A stretch of DNA of 64,000 nucleotides from positions 4,767,001-4,831,000 of the forward strand of contig JAQPZY010001688.1 in NCBI GenBank assembly GCA_029931535.1. Reading direction: 5' to 3'. Under the pieces are notes generated by a model. It did not search any database. It had not been told where the DNA came from and was given only the letters and a program-made list of their open reading frames with translations. The stretch's first letter is position 1, and each line of letters opens with the position of its first letter. The stretch is from Margaritifera margaritifera (Eukaryota > Mollusca > Bivalvia > Unionida > Margaritiferidae). Shown piece after piece: positions 31,166 to 43,205 of the stretch. Made by a program: the position numbers and the translations under genes.

Positions 31166-32680
31166 ATGTACAAGATAAATGAGAACATAGTTTTACAAAT
31201 TATTATACAAAATATACATTTGCGAAAACTTGGTGAAGACTATTATGATAGAAAGGATGACCATATAAACTTGTCACCCATCTTTCTATAATTTAATAAT
31301 GGTCCTAGGAGGCACGGAGTGCTTAATCTTTAACTTTACCTGGTCATCACAGCCGTCACCTATTACTTTCCTAAATCTTTCGTTCTGATACTAAAATCAT
31401 CTTTGAATGAAGGAAACACTTTTACAATATTTTATTTTCTATACAATTTCTGAAATAGGTATCCACAGAATCAGAATTGGGTTAAATTCCAGTTTTACTT
31501 GTACGTGTATCAACTTTGGCTCGCCCTGACAAAGTAGAGGGGAACACATTTAATATCACTGTTTGGGCGTATTCATTCATGTGTATATTGGTACACCTGT
31601 ATTGCATCTAAAACAATTAGGAGACAAAAATATTGCATCTAAGAATTTGAGGACGTTGATATACCCGGTATCACTCGAAAGACTTTTCCAGTTCAGCTGT
31701 AAAAACATACTCTTGTGTACAAACCCGAAAACTCGCTTCGAGTTTTCGAAGTCAACTTTAAAAAATAAACAAATAAAAATCATAAAATACAGTTTACTTG
31801 TCCTTTAGTGTTTTTTCCCAGCGCGGAGGAAGTAAATAATGATTGAATCGCTAAGAACGCTTACGTGTCGCATATTGCGACACATCTCCATGGTGTCAAG
31901 CGCAATGTCAGTCAGTGATGTCGCGAGACCTCAGTTATCGTAGTTTCTAAATTCGTAAATTCGTTCTTTTCATTATAATTGAAATCAACAAAATGAAAAA
32001 TTTAAGTTTGCATCCTGCTATCCAGTCAGTAATACATACCAAAAGTGGGCACTGGCAGAGCATATTTTAGTTGGTTAAATCGAAAATGGGGACACAGTGA
32101 CAGTTTGTTAAATCTAAAATGGGGACACCGTGAAAGTTTGTTAAATCTAAAATGGGGACACATTGACAGTTTTGCAAAGTCAAGCTCAAGGGCACTCATT
32201 GCAGACTGTAGAAAGGCTCTCAACATTACCACGTATAATGATACCATTATAACCTGAACTTGTGTGTTGGGTTCACGTTTGTGTGTTTGTGTCTGTGTTC
32301 GGCAGGTTAGAAGAGTGAAAGAAAAAGAAACAGGGAGAGTGAGTTGGAAGTTGCCGGGGATAATACTCGAAACATCAGCTTTCATGTTGGGTTTGAGGAC
32401 AACTATATAAGACTAACGCTTTGTTCCCGTTATCCCGTTTTCTCCACTTTTTTTTTAGCATTGCAAGACTTTAATAATCCGTTTCTGAGAGGATCATGGG
32501 ACCAGATGTAAATATTTTGTTTTACAAATCTTTTAGGCCCCTTGTTTCTCGATCCATATAAATGGCTAATCCATTATGATCAAGGGATGGTACTGCTCAC
32601 GATGTTATTTGAAAATAAATTTAAAAAATCTCATACGTGACGAATGGTATAACAGGTCTCCTTCCATATGAAGGACAGAC
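31166..32680. other. Spacer; short 33-bp tandem repeat at 32086-32170
   Basis: A unit containing AAAATGGGGACAC and GTTTGTTAAATCT recurs about three times with a diverged edge unit. No gene recognised in the rest. Confidence 0.6.
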
Positions 32681-34150
32681 AAGGGTCCCTCGAAGGGACT
32701 GACGCTCTACTGGGCGAAAAGAATTTCCAGGAATTCATTATAAGACCGTTTCTTCCTTTTAAATGCTGAGTGTTGAAACCATCTCTGATTTCCTCAGCGA
32801 TAACAAGATTTTCAAATTAGCTGCTGTGCTGCACATATTGGATGTCCGCTTGGCACCATTTTCATTTAGGACAAAGTAGACATCATTAAAAGTCTTTTGA
32901 TGAAAACCCCATTTCATATTAATCATCCATTCAGGGGGAGGAGGAGTTTTTAGGCATTCGTCGTGGCAGCCATATTAGATGTATGACTGTCCCATTTTCA
33001 TTTAGGACCAACTAGGTATCATAAAAAGACTGTTGGTGAAAACCCTATGTTGATATAGCCATCCGTTTGGGAGGAGTTGAGATAACAATATTTTCAAGAT
33101 AGCCACCATGGTGGCCATATTGAGGGATAGTAATTTTTATTTAGGACCAACAAGACACCATATGAACTCCTCTGATGAAAACCCTAGGTTAATATGACTT
33201 TCGATTTAAAAGGAGTAGCGAAAACAAGGCTTTTAAGATGGCCATATATTGGGCGTCAGATCAGCAACATTTTACTATAGTCCTTTAGTGAAAACCCCAT
33301 ACTGATATGAATATTCATTCAGGAGAAGTAGCGACAACAAGATTTTCAAGCTGGCCACTGCGGCAACCATATTAGACATTAGATCGGCGCCATTTTAATT
33401 TAGGACCAACTAGACATCATAAGAAGTCTTTTAGTGCAAGCCTCATGTTGATACGACCATCATTCAGGAGGAATAGCGATAACAAAAATCACAATACTTT
33501 CAAGATGATTGATCTGGCAGCCAAATTAGACGTCAGATCAACACTATTTTCAATTAGGACTAACTAGATATCATAAGAAGTCTTTTAGTGAAATCCACAT
33601 GTTGTTATGACCATTCATGTAGGAGTAGTAGCGATAACACGATTTTCAAGATGGCCGCTGTAAAGGCCATAATGGACATCAAATCGGCACCATTTTCATT
33701 TAGGAATAACTAGACATCTTAAGAATTCTTTCAGTGAAAACTCCATGTTGATGTGACTATCCATTCAGGCGGAGTGTCGATAACAAGATTTTCAAGATGG
33801 CTGATCTGGCCGCCATATTGGACGTCAGATCAGCACCATTTTCAATTAGGACCAACTAGACATCATAAGAAGTCTTTTAGTGAAACCCCATGTTGATATG
33901 ACCATCCATTCAGGAGGAGTAGCGATAACAAAATTTTCAAGATGGCGGCTGTGGCGGCCATACTGGATGTCCGATCAGCACCATTTTCATTACGACCATC
34001 TAGACCATGGGATGAATGTATGTGCGTGTGTAAAGTTTCATGGCAATCCTCCAAGTAGTTTAAGAGGAGTAGTGATAACAAATTTGTGCTAACGGACGGA
34101 CGGACGACGGACCATCCCATAAGCTCTTCTAGTCTATGACCAGTAGAGCT
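32681..34150 (+). repeat. GGCGGCCAT interspersed repeat, copy C (most complete)
   Basis: Has the 5' block (CGAAGGGACTGACGCTCTAC), about nine monomers and the full 3' tail (ACGGACGGACGACGGACCAT, then TATGACCAGTAGAGCTAAC). The last monomer carries the best core (AAGATGGCGGCTGTGGCGGC). This copy gives the clearest element boundaries, about 1.47 kb. No terminal inverted repeat or target duplication was seen. Confidence 0.88.
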
Positions 34151-34815
34151 AACAAATATCTTTATTTTTATTAAAAAGTTTCATCCATTTTAAAGTTAAC
34201 AACCAGATCACTCACTTATCACTTGGACGGGAATACTGTTGGAAGACGTCTGTCCCTCTGATTTCGACGCGCAGTGACCCTGGATTATTTAAATAACCAA
34301 GATCTGAATGTCACAAAAAATCCAAAATATCTCCCCCTCCCCCCACCCGCTTTCATTCTCTCTGTGTCCAGAAGATATGTTACGCTCGGATTGTGACTGG
34401 AGTTGAATTAAGTGCTTGCTGATACACCAATCTAACTAAATCAGGTGTTTATTGAAATATTGACATTTGTGTTTGATGATACCTATCTCGCAGTTGTTTA
34501 GACACACACTACATTTATTTTCCTATCATATGAATTTCATGCCTACCGTTCACGAGCGAACGATCGAGCTTTGTACCGCTTGCATCAATTTCGATGGCGA
34601 CAGCCACCGAGATGTACTGACTGATATCGTTATTGTTTTCGTGTCATGATTGGTGGCCTTGCTTTGACTTTGCCTGCAAAAAATCGATATGTCCACTCAC
34701 TGATGTTTTATAAACAGTCAATCTGTCATTTGTAAACATTTCGATTTGTGGAGTTTGACATAAAAATATAAATTTGACACATTTCATAATCATGCTTCTG
34801 ATATAAATTGTATTC

Positions 34816-34847
<32 letters not shown>

Positions 34848-35589
34848 CGCAAATAGAATTCCAACTAAAATCAATTGGCATAGGATATTTACGGTCATTT
34901 TCAGGGACAAAGGTTGCTTTACCTGGAACATTAGCACATTAACACTTGACAAATTCTGAAAGCGACGTCCTGACCTCATTTACACAAAATTTCTGAAATA
35001 TTGTCACCATACTGACATTCTGCGTCGTCTGGCTTATGCTATTTCTAACTTCTGACAATATTGGGATTTTCATAAAAGGTAGATATAATACAAGGGTTGA
35101 AAAATAACTCTTTAATTTTACAACTGTATAATTGTGAGTATTTTTATTATTGAAATACAAGTTGAGGAATTCTTCAACAATACAGAAATCCTCAGTTTTC
35201 CCTCAGAAATAAAATAAGACCATTTTCAGGAGGATGTGGTATATTATGACTGTATTTTAATCCTTGATACCTGTATAAAGTTAAGTGAAAAACTCAGTGT
35301 TCCAAGCAATATAAGGAAGAAAATCTGAGATGTGTAGTGAACCAGGAGCCTGCTTTAGCAGAAACATTCACGCAACTCACGCATACATATTAAATGCAAT
35401 GAGAAATTTCAAGACATTCACATTTCCGCATTGTCATTTTCACAACTACTCAAAATTACTCTCGACAGTCACGGATCACTCATATTTTCTATAAAACAAT
35501 ATACGCCCTAGTTCCTAGACCACATTGTAATTTCTTGATTGTGCATTGAGCAGAGTGAAAAAAAAGGTAAAAAATTATTCGTAAACTAA
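34151..35589. other. AT-rich spacer with a (GA)n run at 34816-34848
   Basis: No gene recognised. Short open stretches on both strands lack motifs. Confidence 0.45.
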
Positions 35590-36755
35590 ATGAAGGCACA
35601 ACGCTATATTGTGACAGATGCAAAAGGTTACAGAGAGGTGGTACAACTATTTCATGAGTCTAACATAAAATTAACAATCTTAGTATCAACATATAATGTG
35701 CATATATTTGCAAATTTGGATGTTTTAAAAGTGTTGTGAAAGCTAAATGCGTTAGAAAATAACATGCAAGAAAATAACACTGAAAAAGATGTTTTCTCAT
35801 ACAAGCTATTCAACATTTTTTTAATAATTACACTCTAAAACTTTATGGTGATGACTCTATGAAAAGATACAGATCACAGCGTGACATCAAGTTATGGTAG
35901 AATTAACTAAACATGGCAGTGTGGATGGCAATCGCTGGTTGTGGGATTTACTAATGGCATTTGATAGACAAAAACGTATCAAAGGTAGTCAAACCAGTTT
36001 TTAAATTTAATGTTTATTTCCGGATGTGAAAACATTTGACTAAATGTAAAATACCTTTACTCGATGATGGTGCCTTCATATCAAATAGCAATAGTATAGA
36101 TATTATTCAGTTTCATTTGATCTGCAACAATTTAAAAATTTCACAACAGCTTGACTGGAGTTATCCCAAGGGAAAAAACAAATACTTGACCGATTATTGG
36201 CTAGAAGAACATAATACTGTACACCAAGATTTTGTGGAACCTGATGTTGTGTTAACTGCTTACAAACGTAACCATAACTACGGGACTGGTACTGTTGAAT
36301 ACCAGAGAACATTGTCAGCTGATGAAATTAATGTTATGGCAGACAAAGATGAGCCAACAGGTTGGACTTACTTCTTTTTGCATGATAGTGATTGTCTGAC
36401 AGACGAAGGTATTCAAGGTGAAATTAAATCATTAGATCATATATAATTTCTTTTTAGATGCACTGGTACAAAAAAAAACATTTATTTCGCAGTCTGTTTC
36501 GACAGTATCAAACACTGTTAAAAATGTAATCGAGCTATTGGTTTAGGACGGCAAGGTCACGCCACAGATGAAAACATCATGGTAAAATTTCAACCATGTA
36601 TAACAGATTCAAAAGTAAAATTGGACTATGTTGTTTGTGATGAAGATATCTTTTTGTTACCGAGAGACATGGTGATGAAAATCGGTGGTATCGATGGCCA
36701 TCACACCACCAATAAATTCAGGCAATGCCGCTGCTTGTTTTGGCTAAACCAAAAA
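35590..36755 (+). pseudogene. Unknown gene of the right Maverick-like module
   Basis: From a methionine at 35590 (MKAQRYIVTDAKGYREVVQL) an open stretch of about 50 codons runs to a stop. It continues in the same frame for about 30 codons and then in other frames. The longest intact part (36036-36446) includes DWSYPKGKNKYLTDYWLEEH and GTGTVEYQRTLSADEINVMA, and a further part (36579-36821) includes DIFLLPRDMVMKIGG. Composition and order suggest one gene with several breaks, about 350-400 codons. I do not recognise the family. Its place beside the glycine-tract and coiled-coil genes suggests a structural protein of the same element. No clear counterpart was found in the left module. Confidence 0.5.
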
Positions 36756-37345
36756 AAAATTATTAAATGTTCCAGTTATTTAGGATTTTGTCAAACAATG
36801 ATTCGCCTGCCTGGAGTATGAGGTTTTCTGCCTCCTCCACCACCACAAATTGCATCTCTTTTTACCAAATGTGCTATAGACAGAGGAACTATTGATATTG
36901 TAGCTGCTATTTCTGTAGCTGTAGCAGCTATTTTCCACTTTATTATTTGAATAACAGTCCTTCTCCTAGAGCAAGTTTACGCCTTATCATTTCTTTATTT
37001 TTCCTTGTTGAATAAATCTCAGTTTTTTCTCCATACTTTCAATTAATTCTGATCTGATCAATTTAACTTTTTGCCTGGTTTATTTCGTAATATATATTTT
37101 TCACGCTCATTTGTTTCTTTCTTAATTTCTTTTTCGAGTCTTTTCTGTTCGTCATGATATTCTAGTTTATGTTAGCAGCTTCTATTTTTTATGCGACAGC
37201 TTTAATATCTTCTATATATTCTCTTATCTCTTTCTTTCTGTGTAGTAAATTACCTTCGGACAACTTCTTGTCCTTGTGGGATACATACACTTTGGAAAAT
37301 ATTTCTTCAGCTGCTAAGAGCTTCGTCAATTTAAGAAGCATGTAA
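36755..37345 (-). pseudogene. Glycine-tract protein, right (inverted) copy
   Basis: Read from about 37345 leftward: LLAAEEIFSKVYVSHKDKKL, then KKEIREYIEDIKAVA, a Lys/Glu-rich helix, and LSIAHLVKRDAICGGGGGRK near 36850. The final hydrophobic helix plus five glycines matches the plus-strand gene at 18.8-19.8 kb. The N-terminal acidic part of the left copy is not recognisable here. It is head to head with the coiled-coil gene to its right, with almost no gap, which suggests a shared divergent promoter in the living element. Confidence 0.5.
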
Positions 37346-38345
37346 CAGTACAAGCAAGACCTTATTTCTGAATGGAAACCTAAACCGATATAACCTGGAT
37401 AAATATGTACAACTAATCAAGCAGAGAATAAACTGTGAGATGGATGCTTTGCACAGTGACATAATAACATACAAAAAAGCTATGGAAAACTATGGCATTT
37501 TTTAATCTCAGCTAGAATGATTACAGGAAGACTTGAATAATGAAATCCAATAAAACGATAAGATATTAAAAGCTACTGAATGATTTTGGCACAAAAGTAC
37601 CTACCTGAACCACAAGATAAGAACTAACATTAAGAGACTGTTAGATTTGCAGGAAAATAATAATTTAACAGTGATAACCAGCAAAGAAAAAGGTATTCAA
37701 AAGCAAAACGAATGTAAATTAAAGCACGATTAGCTCTTTAACACAACTTAAGATTTATCTATTTCACAAAATGTTACATTCACCGAAGTTAACAACAAAA
37801 TAAACGACGAGGTTGAACAATTTAAACAATATACAAAAGAATGTGCTTAACTGTTTAAAACACGTGTGTTGCTTAATCATTAGAGCTCAAAAAAGAATTT
37901 GAAGATAGAATTTACAAAGTAAAAGAAACACTAACATGCTATCTGGAAGATAGCAATGTTTTAACAACTGGATTCGATTAAAAAGTAAATCACCTGATCC
38001 GATACAAACTGGCAGCGGTACCAAAATGTGTTAATTATAAATACAGCACAATAAATTATTATTGGCGGATTAATAGCTAACGATCTTGCATTCAACAGAA
38101 AGCATCTTTCTGTTCAAGTTATTTGATTCAGATAGATCTGACGAAGAAGGAATAACATACATGGAAGAGTTCAGTGAAAGCAGACCAAACACATTTGAAA
38201 ACTTGAATGAAAGATTAAAAGAACAAGGTTTGGTGACTCAGCATTTAATCAACCTGGACGATGCTTTTTCTTCCTATGCGTTAACTCATGGTACTGATGG
38301 CAGAAAACTGCATACTCATGGTGCTGATGGTGAAAACTCTATGTC
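37346..38345 (+). pseudogene. Long coiled-coil protein, right copy
   Basis: Plus-strand fragments YVQLIKQRINCEMDALHSD near 37410, LKKEFEDRIYKVKETL near 37890 and an intact 3' part (38086-38345) with DEEGITYMEEFSESRPNTF and EQGLVTQHLINLDDAF. Two of these blocks match the minus-strand gene at 13.3-15.7 kb. The last open frame runs about 5-10 codons into interspersed repeat copy D, so the natural C-terminus is lost. Coiled-coil tendency and charge suggest a fibre or scaffold protein; function unknown. Confidence 0.55.
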
Positions 38346-39527
38346 ATACTGATCATTCATTCAGGGGGAGTAGTGACAACAAGATTTCCAAGACAGCCAT
38401 ATTGGATGTACGGCTGGCACCATTTTTATTTAGGACCAACTAGGTATCATAAGAAGTCTGTTGGTGAAAACCCCATGTTGATATAGCCATCCGTTTGGGA
38501 AGAGTAGAGGTAACAATATTTTCAAGACACGGTGGCCATACTGAAGACTAGTCATTTTTATTTAAGACCAATTAGACACCATAAGAACTCTTCTGATGAA
38601 AACCAAAGGACAAATTGACTTTCAATGTAAGAAAAGTAGCAAAGACAAGATTTTCAAGATGGCCACATATTGGACATCAAATCAGCACCATTTTAATTAA
38701 GGATCAACAAAACATAACAAGTCTTTCAGTATAAACCCCATGCTGATATGACCATTCATTTAGAAAAGGTAGTGATAACAAGATTTTCAAGCTGACCAAT
38801 GTGGCAGCTATATTAGGCATCAGATCGGCACCATTTTCATTTAAGACTAACTAAACATTACAGGAAGTCTTCTGGTAAAAACAACATGTCAATATGACTT
38901 TCCGTTCAGGAGCACTAGTGATAACAATATTTTCATATTGGACCAACTAGGTATCATAATTGGCATGATTTGCATTTAGACTGACTAGACATCATAATAA
39001 GTCTTATGGTGAAAAGCCCATGTCAATATGTCAATATGACTTTGCGTTCAGGAGGAGTAGCGATAACAAGATTTTCACGATGCCTGCTGTGGCGGCCATA
39101 TTGGATGTCGATTGGCACTATTGTCATTTTGGACCCACTAGACATCATAAGAAGTTAGTTAGGGAAAACTTCATGCTGATATAACCATCCATTCAGGAGG
39201 AGTAGCGAAAAAAAACCAAGATTCTCATGATAGCTAATGTGGCGGCGATACTGAACGTCAGACCGGCGCCATTTTCATTTAGGACCAACTAGACATTATA
39301 AGAAGTCTTTAAGTGGAGACCTCATATTGATGCGACCATTGATTCAGGAGGAGTAGCGATAACAATATTTTGAAGATGGCTGCCGTGGCGGCCATATTGA
39401 ACCTCGGATCAGCGCCGTTTTCATTTAGAGCCAACTAGACATCATAAGATGGATTTTAGTGAAACCCCATGTTGATATGACCATCCATTCAGGAGGAGTA
39501 GCGATAAAAAAGATTTTCAAGATGGCC
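38330..39527 (+). repeat. GGCGGCCAT interspersed repeat, copy D, truncated at both ends
   Basis: About eight monomers without the 5' block and without the 3' tail. It fills exactly the space between the 3' end of the coiled-coil gene and the 3' end of the convergent polymerase gene. It is cut off in the middle of a monomer (AAGATGGCCGAG) where polymerase sequence begins. Confidence 0.85.
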
Positions 39528-40224
39528 GAGTAAATTCAGCTCTTGATCATTTTCTTTATGTCTAAAAAGATAATTTCAGTAACATCACGAATTTTAAACC
39601 CTTTTTGACCACGCATTTCTTTAATCTTTTTAAAAACTTTCTTATAATCTTTATTCGTCTTAAACAAATAGAGTCCTGACCTTAATCCACAAAACTCACT
39701 GACTAGTACACCAGTTTAGTACATACTTGAAAAGACAATGAACATTCTTATTCATCTGTGTTATGTTAAACACCTTGTCCTTTGGATAGTCACTAGTGTC
39801 ATCGAACTTGATGTCATCCCTCACGTCGCTTTAGAAGTTTTCTGTTTCAACATGAATGCATAATGAACCTGTATCGATTGCCTATAGTCTTATTCTATCA
39901 CCGAACTTTTGTTCCAACTTGTTGTAACCGAATTGATACATCAACCACTTGCTTAGTTCTACACTGAAAATCTACCATAGATCCGGTTGGTTACTTTGAT
40001 TTTCTTGTCTATCAGACTGACTAGCACTAAATCTTCATCTGTTATTTTTCTGTTTCTGACTGATATATCTTTTTGGCATTCGAAAACTTTTTTTGTCGTC
40101 TGTACGTATGTTTAGTGGTGTTCTTTTTCTCACATTTTCCATATGTTTTGCGAATATGGAGTTATTCGTAAATTTGAACAAAAAATATCCTTTTCGAATT
40201 GATTTGTTATTAATGTCTCAAACC

Positions 40225-41279
40225 CAGAGATTGACAAATCAACTTGCCCGACTCCCGGGGCAAGGTTAAATTCGGTTCGGGCAAGCTCAAGTTTGCAAAG
40301 CACTTGCCCGCGGGCAAGTAAAAAAAAAATAAGATACAAGAAATTTTATTTAATGTGGGTGGTCTGGGTAAAATACAGTAGCTCTGTGCGAGCTATTTTA
40401 CCGACAAGGGGTTGTGTTCAGTTCCTAATGCTTTATGTTCTGCAAGTTTTATACCCTGCGATCTCTCCACAGTACATTTTAGAATTTGATTACACATACC
40501 TTTAATTGGCAAGTATTCACTTTATTTGGATCCTCATGCATCCATATTCCTTTGGAAGGTAATTATTTACACGCCCCGAGAAATACATAAGGAAAAATCC
40601 CCATGTTAAATTACGTGGACATTTTTGGATGAGGTCAATCTAAAGGTGTGATCCAATACAAACTGGATTGAATGAAGCGCGCTGTGATGTCATAATGAAA
40701 GCAGCGCGTTTTCAAAGCGAATTTGTACTACCGTGTTATTTGTTATGATAGACCCTACGTCCTATTTTCTAGACCCAGTTTAGTATCTGGCCACCATTGC
40801 AAAAGTCCATAGCGATCAGTAATTTCGTCTGGATTTTTTATATATTTTTTTTATTACATTTAAGGTGCAGATCGTCCAACAGTCAGGATTGAATAGACTT
40901 TGGTCAAACTATCTTAGTAACAAATTTAAGAACAACAATTACTATTTAATTTAATTTGAGAAAATGCGCCTACATGACCACATTGACATACGCTTTAATT
41001 ATATATGCATTTTAACTCTTTCTAATCTACGTATCTATCTACATGCATTATTTACATATATATTTTTTGATAACTATAATTATCGGCATATGGTTTTAAG
41101 GTGCCAAGAGAGATAAAAAAAAAACAAACGTTTCACTAAATATAACGCGATTTCCTTAAAATATACCATATTTAATCTTATTGTTTTACTCATGTTGGGA
41201 TATTATGTTCGGGGCAAGTTCAATTTTCCCGTCAGCTTGCCCTGGACAAGTTGACTTTAATAAAATGTTTTAATCCCTG
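40225..41279. mobile_element. hAT-like non-autonomous transposon inserted in the polymerase gene
   Basis: Left end CAGAGATTGACAAATCAACT and right end, read on the other strand, CAGGGATTAAAACATTTTAT are imperfect terminal inverted repeats. Both then share TCAACTTG and GGGCAAG. The flanks CTCAAACC (40217-40224) and CTCAAACT (41280-41287) match at 7 of 8 bases. An 8-bp duplication with CAG ends is the hAT signature. Polymerase homology stops at one side and resumes at the other. The 1055-bp interior has no transposase-like frame, so the element depended on a partner elsewhere. Confidence 0.85.
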
Positions 41280-41438
41280 CTCAAACTTGTGTTCAGTTCA
41301 ATGCAGCCAAGGCTGCTGTTCAAATAAGACTTTTCAGTTCTAGTCTTAAATGCACGTAAAGCTGTAAATTTCTACAATGTATCACAAACATGTTTTTGTG
41401 CACAATAGTTTTGGTACAGTTGGTTTTGTACCCTTGTA

Positions 41439-41496
41439 ATCATCAATCAATTTCGTTTGCCAGGGAGATCATCAATCAATTTCGTTTGCCAGGGAG
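41439..41496. repeat. 29-bp tandem duplication within the polymerase pseudogene
   Basis: ATCATCAATCAATTTCGTTT plus GCCAGGGAG occurs twice in a row, identical. It shifts the reading frame and may be an early stage of the kind of array seen in the left polymerase copy. Confidence 0.97.
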
Positions 41497-43205
41497 ATAA
41501 GTCTTTATCGGCTGGTATGAGGTTTTCCTATGCTAGAAGAATGTCCTTAAAATAATCACATAAATGTGTTGGCATGTCCAAATCTACTTCTGATATGCAA
41601 CCAGTAACACTAATGTCTTCCATTTCTCACAGATTTTCTCTAACCATCTAATTTGTTCATCATTTGGCATATAAAGCTATGTATTGACTTACATAAATGA
41701 TTGGCATTTGAGTACATAATAAATGACCTTGACTTAACCTTTCACACTTGCCATCTATGTTAGAGTAGCATTTGTTGAAAACATTTGTGTATCTATGTGA
41801 TATCTTACTAATTCTATAAAGTCTGTCAAAAGTTATAATCTGTAAACTCGTACCATGAGTTCGTCGTGATGCACCCTAATAATTTGCCAGGACAAATTTG
41901 TAGTGTTTCATACAAATATTACGAAGCAACTCCAAAATGTCACCCAACATTAAAGTATTTGTGTTTCTTTTTGACATAATAGTCGCCTAGATGATCTAAT
42001 GTTCAAAGGGTGAAGTGTGACACCACATCATGTACATACTGGTAATCATCACAAGATATGTCTGAATGGTTAAGTGATGAGTAAAAGTTTTCTATAGGAG
42101 ATTGCATTGATTCATTAAATCTATCGAAACGATCGCCGTACTCGTATGTATAGATGTCCTTGTTCAGGAATTTAGTTACATACTTTGAAAATATTTTCAT
42201 TGTCTCTGTAAATTTGTCATAATTTAAATTATTCGGTATGAGTTTTACTTTATTTCTTGGATCCTGCTTTACCAGCTCTTTGATGAACAAGTGTAAATCA
42301 TTGTCTGACAAGCTATAAATAAAGAGTGGAATGAATTTTGAATATATTAAATTAAATTTAAATTGCACTTGTTATGTGCAGACCTCTAAATTGTATTATC
42401 AAGTGGTCATCATCACCCACAATGTTTCTAAAAGTCATTTTATCACGAATGTGACAAATGTAGTTGAATCAAAATGCTGTTTGTCTTCTTCAATAAAGAC
42501 CACTGGCTTAGCATTCTCTTACCTTAATTCATTATATACTATTTATGTAATCCCACCCAACCAGCTGTAAAACACCTGAATGCAAACAGTAAATGACTCG
42601 TCTGTAACATTTATGAATTTACTTGATGGAATGTGTTATGAATTTTGCATTGTCCAAGATATATTTGACTGGTACAAAGCACTATTAAAATTGTGTGGTG
42701 CGCTGCCCAGACACTTCGTGTTCCGTACAATGATGCTTTCAAAATACAACATATGGAACTTTTAATTGGTGCTGATAATTTTTAAATTGCACGACTCAAA
42801 CCTTTTTCAGGCAATATAGCTATTGGGTTGTCTACATTGTGACATTGTCTGTTGTGCTCTGGTAATTAACTGGCCCATATAACAAAATAGAGCATTTATT
42901 ACAGATATATTTTCTCCCACCAGTTTTTTGTTTATTTGTGATGATACCAAACTTGATAAATCCTTAATGTATATGTAATGTTACCTTCTGTCATTGTAAC
43001 TGTTAGGGTCATCGCATGAAATGAACATGATCAACATGCCAACTTGTCTGATATTCTCTATGCCAGTTATTCTTACCGATTTAATGTAACTTCTATCATC
43101 TGAGCTGTCTCTCCCGTCCAATATTTCATACACATTTACAGAGGTACCAAAGTAAATTTCACTTTTTGGATATTTTCTCTCTTCACCGGACATGTTTTTA
43201 ACCAA

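Larger units (their letters stand above)
39530..43205 (-). pseudogene. Protein-primed DNA polymerase B (Maverick type), right copy, split by a hAT-like insertion
   Basis: Best preserved polymerase here, read right to left: HYIYIKDLSSLVSSQ followed by YICNKC (N-terminal zinc-ribbon region, 42970-42880); a long open part (42368-42003) with IYTYEYGDRFDRFNES and FYSSLNHSDISCDDY, the exonuclease-linked region; EVDLDMPTHLCDYFK near 41570; then after the insertion a NNSIFAKHMENVRKR stretch near 40150, the B motif of the Palm. DTGSLCIHVET near 39860 sits where the catalytic YxDTDS motif belongs, with Asp changed to Gly. The motif A region reads YSNANHL, with Asp changed to Asn. GLRSGLYLFK and a Lys-rich end complete the C-terminus. 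Without the insertion it is about 2.6 kb, near full length. Confidence 0.85.
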
